Shown: positions 21,718 to 23,287 of the stretch, one piece after another
Layout: the number at the start of each line of letters is the position of its first letter
Position numbering within the stretch: the stretch's first letter is position 1
Source of the DNA: DATHTK01 sp035463295
GTDB taxonomy: Bacteria > Actinomycetota > Rubrobacteria > Rubrobacterales > Rubrobacteraceae
Assembly: GCA_035463295.1 (NCBI GenBank)
Contig: DATHTK010000085.1
Span: 1 to 23,287, forward strand
DNA length: 23,287 nt
Direction: 5' to 3'
Program-made: the position numbers and the translations under genes
Notes under the pieces: generated by a model
Told to the model about the DNA's origin: nothing
The model's input: only the letters and a program-made list of their open reading frames with translations
The model's database searches: none

Positions 21718-22674
21718 TCACAGCTTCGCCGCCGGTTCCGTCTGGAGGGCGGCGTCCAGGATCTTCTCCACCAGCTCCTCGAAGGGGAGGCCGGCGGCCT
21801 CGGCGGCGAGCGGGAAGGTCGAGGTCTCGGTGAAGCCGGGGATGGTCTTTACGTCGAGGATCCAGGGCGTCCCTTCGGAGACGATGGTGTCCACGCGGGC
21901 GTAGCCCGAGCACCCCAGCGAGCGGTAGGCGGCGAGCGCCGTCTCTTCGAGTCGGGTGGCGCTCTCGGGCGGTATCTCGGCGGGGATCGCGAAGTCCGTG
22001 GCGCCGGGGGTGTACTTGGCCTCGAAGTTGTAGGCGCCGTCGCGGGGACGGATCTCGACGAGCCCTAGCGCCCTGGGCTCCTCGCCGGCGGGCTCGAGGA
22101 TGGGGACCGAGACCTCGGTTCCGTCCACCCACCGTTCGAGAAGGATCTTGGCGTCGTAGCCGAACGCTTCGTAGACGGCGTCGAGCAGGCCGTCCGGCGC
22201 CTCGACCCGCGAGAGCCCAAAGCTCGACCCCTCGCGGGAGGGCTTCACGACGAGCGGGTAGCCCAGGGTCTCCGCCGCGACGTCGAGGGCCGCGGCGGCG
22301 CCCATCTCATTCATCGCCCGCCGGTAGAAGGTGCGGAAGGACGGGGTCGGCAAGCCCTCCGCTCCGAGCGCTCGTTTGGCGTAGTCTTTGTCCATGCAGC
22401 GGATGCTCGAGAGCGGTCCGCTCCCCGTGTACGGGATGCCCAACGTTTCGAGGAGCGTCTGCACGGTGCCGTCCTCGCCGCCGGGTCCGTGCAGGCAGAT
22501 AAAGGCCGCCTCCGGCGCGAGCTCCAGAAGCTTCCCCGTGGTCGTGTCCTCTATGTCCAGCGGGTGGACCTCGTGGCCGAGGCGTTCGAGGGCGTGCTGG
22601 ACACGCCGCCCCGTCATGAAGGAGACGTCCCGCTCCATCGAGGTCCCGCCGTGCAAGACGACCAGGCGTGCCAT
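21718..22674 (-). CDS. ddl: D-alanine-D-alanine ligase family ATP-grasp protein
   Basis: A 318-residue ATP-grasp ligase of the Ddl family, which joins two D-Ala for peptidoglycan. Landmarks: LHGGTSMERDVSFMTG (7-22), LHGPGGEDGTVQTLLE (61-76), YTGSGPLSSIRCMDK (82-96), the ATP lysine and Gly loop VVKPSREGSSFGLS (142-155), YNFEAKYTPGATDF in the omega loop (215-228) and RVDTIVSEG (260-268). In the metal-binding end motif, usually E-x-N-T-x-P-G-x-T, this protein reads DVKTIPGFTETSTFP, so Glu is Asp (D274) and Asn is Lys (K276). Start: ATG at 22674 after TAGGAG with 4-base spacing. The aminotransferase upstream ends 7 bases earlier, so the two are one operon. Ordinary Ddl activity is likely from the fold, but the altered ligands leave another amino acid ligase role open. 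Confidence 0.88.
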   Translation of the reverse strand: MARLVVLHGGTSMERDVSFMTGRRVQHALERLGHEVHPLDIEDTTTGKLLELAPEAAFICLHGPGGEDGTVQTLLETLGIPYTGSGPLSSIRCMDKDYAKRALGAEGLPTPSFRTFYRRAMNEMGAAAALDVAAETLGYPLVVKPSREGSSFGLSRVEAPDGLLDAVYEAFGYDAKILLERWVDGTEVSVPILEPAGEEPRALGLVEIRPRDGAYNFEAKYTPGATDFAIPAEIPPESATRLEETALAAYRSLGCSGYARVDTIVSEGTPWILDVKTIPGFTETSTFPLAAEAAGLPFEELVEKILDAALQTEPAAKL

Positions 22675-22681
22675 GATACTC

Positions 22682-23287
22682 CTAACGGTCCGTGCCGACG
22701 GACGAGCGGGGAGCGTTGCGGCGTGCGGCGGAGGCCCCGGCGCGTTGCGACTCCGCGCGCTGGGAACCGCGTTCGAGGTCGCTGCGGAGCTCCATGCGCT
22801 CCCGGATCACCTCTGATAGCAGCTCGATGCCGCGCCTTATCTTCTCGGGCTCGACGAAGGAGAAGTTCAGCCGCATGTGGTTCTTGCCCGCCGCTCCGGC
22901 GTAGAAGCCCTCGCCCGGCACGTAGGCGACGTTGCGCGCTATAGCCCTCGGCAGCATCGCGGTCGCGTCGAGATAGGAGGGGAGGGTCGCCCAGACAAAG
23001 AGGCCGCCCTCAGGGTGGGTCCAGCTGACCTCTTTCGGCATGAACTCGGCCAGTGCGTCGAGCATCGCGTCGCGGCGCTCTCGGTACATCGAGGTCAGGC
23101 GCCCGACGTAGGCGCGCCAGTCGGCGTTCTGGAAGTAGGAGCAGATCATCATCTGCGAGAGGTTGGAGGAGCAGAGGTCCGCCCCCTGCTTGCCGACGTT
23201 TATCTTGTGCAGGATCCCAGGCTGGGCGTGAACCCACCCGAGTCTCACTCCCGGGGCGAAGATCTTGGAGAACGTCCCCAGGTAGAC
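22682..23287 (-). CDS. PLP-dependent aminotransferase class I/II, C-terminal part
   Basis: The gene enters from the right edge of the window; 201 residues are visible. Almost at once comes GTFSKIFAPGVRLGW, with the PLP-binding Lys (codon 23266-23264), followed by WTHPEGGLFVWATLP and the carboxylate-binding Arg in NHMRLNFSF. This matches the 2-aminoadipate/MocR-type fold I aminotransferases (LysN-like). The last 35 residues are basic and low in complexity (SQRAESQRAGASAARRNAPR) and lie beyond the family's normal end. It is followed after 7 bases by the Ddl-like gene, which suggests that an amino acid made here is used by, or made together with, the ligase. The amino acid substrate cannot be fixed from the visible part. 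Confidence 0.92.
   Translation of the reverse strand, partial: VYLGTFSKIFAPGVRLGWVHAQPGILHKINVGKQGADLCSSNLSQMMICSYFQNADWRAYVGRLTSMYRERRDAMLDALAEFMPKEVSWTHPEGGLFVWATLPSYLDATAMLPRAIARNVAYVPGEGFYAGAAGKNHMRLNFSFVEPEKIRRGIELLSEVIRERMELRSDLERGSQRAESQRAGASAARRNAPRSSVGTDR

Noticed and set aside
1..23287. tRNA, rRNA, riboswitch and CRISPR signals
   Set aside because: No cloverleaf with a TTCGA-type arm, no rRNA core sequence, no regularly spaced short repeats and no known riboswitch core were recognised by eye.

Overview
This is a GC-rich bacterial window with many GTG and TTG starts, strong purine-rich ribosome binding sites and a folate-type tRNA methyltransferase (TrmFO) on the same chromosome segment. 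The gene content and style best fit a deep-branching high-GC Gram-positive such as Rubrobacter; this is an inference from protein style, not from a marker gene.

Layout. Positions 1-432 hold the C-terminal end of a TauE/SafE-type permease, followed by a decayed 2-hydroxychromene-2-carboxylate isomerase-like pseudogene (511-801). From 1016 to 6814 lies a compact catabolic block: an MHS-family symporter, 3-hydroxybutyrate dehydrogenase, acetoacetyl-CoA synthetase and a second, paralogous MHS symporter. Together they read as uptake of a short organic acid and conversion of 3-hydroxybutyrate to acetoacetate and acetoacetyl-CoA. From 6890 to 11059 runs a co-directional acyl-CoA-type operon: crotonase, GNAT acetyltransferase, ComB-like phosphatase, APH/ACAD10-like kinase, FabG-like reductase and a broken thioesterase.

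The thioesterase is the key to the middle of the window. Its first 25 codons sit at 10982-11059 and its last 37 codons at 16969-17082, both on the + strand, and about 5.9 kb lies between them. That stretch holds a helix-turn-helix protein with a WWRRR tail, a membrane-anchored Mrr-like nuclease, and then a run of genes on the opposite strand: an intact thioesterase, a small basic protein, a 3-hydroxyacyl-CoA dehydrogenase, a DUF4336 protein and a membrane protein. The 3' end of the intact thioesterase and the downstream remnant form a 115-bp inverted repeat (114 of 115 bases equal by eye). Recombination across it would turn 3.85 kb around and place the thioesterase and the dehydrogenase in the same direction as, and directly upstream of, the acyl-CoA ligase at 17181.

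From 17181 the + strand resumes with a FadD-type ligase and an SDR dehydrogenase, then trmFO and a small GYD-domain protein preceded by a consensus -10 box and a possible leader ORF. The right end, on the - strand, holds an aminotransferase (cut by the window edge) followed after 7 bp by a D-Ala-D-Ala ligase-like ATP-grasp protein with two altered metal-ligand positions.

No rRNA, tRNA, CRISPR array, transposase or integrase was seen.
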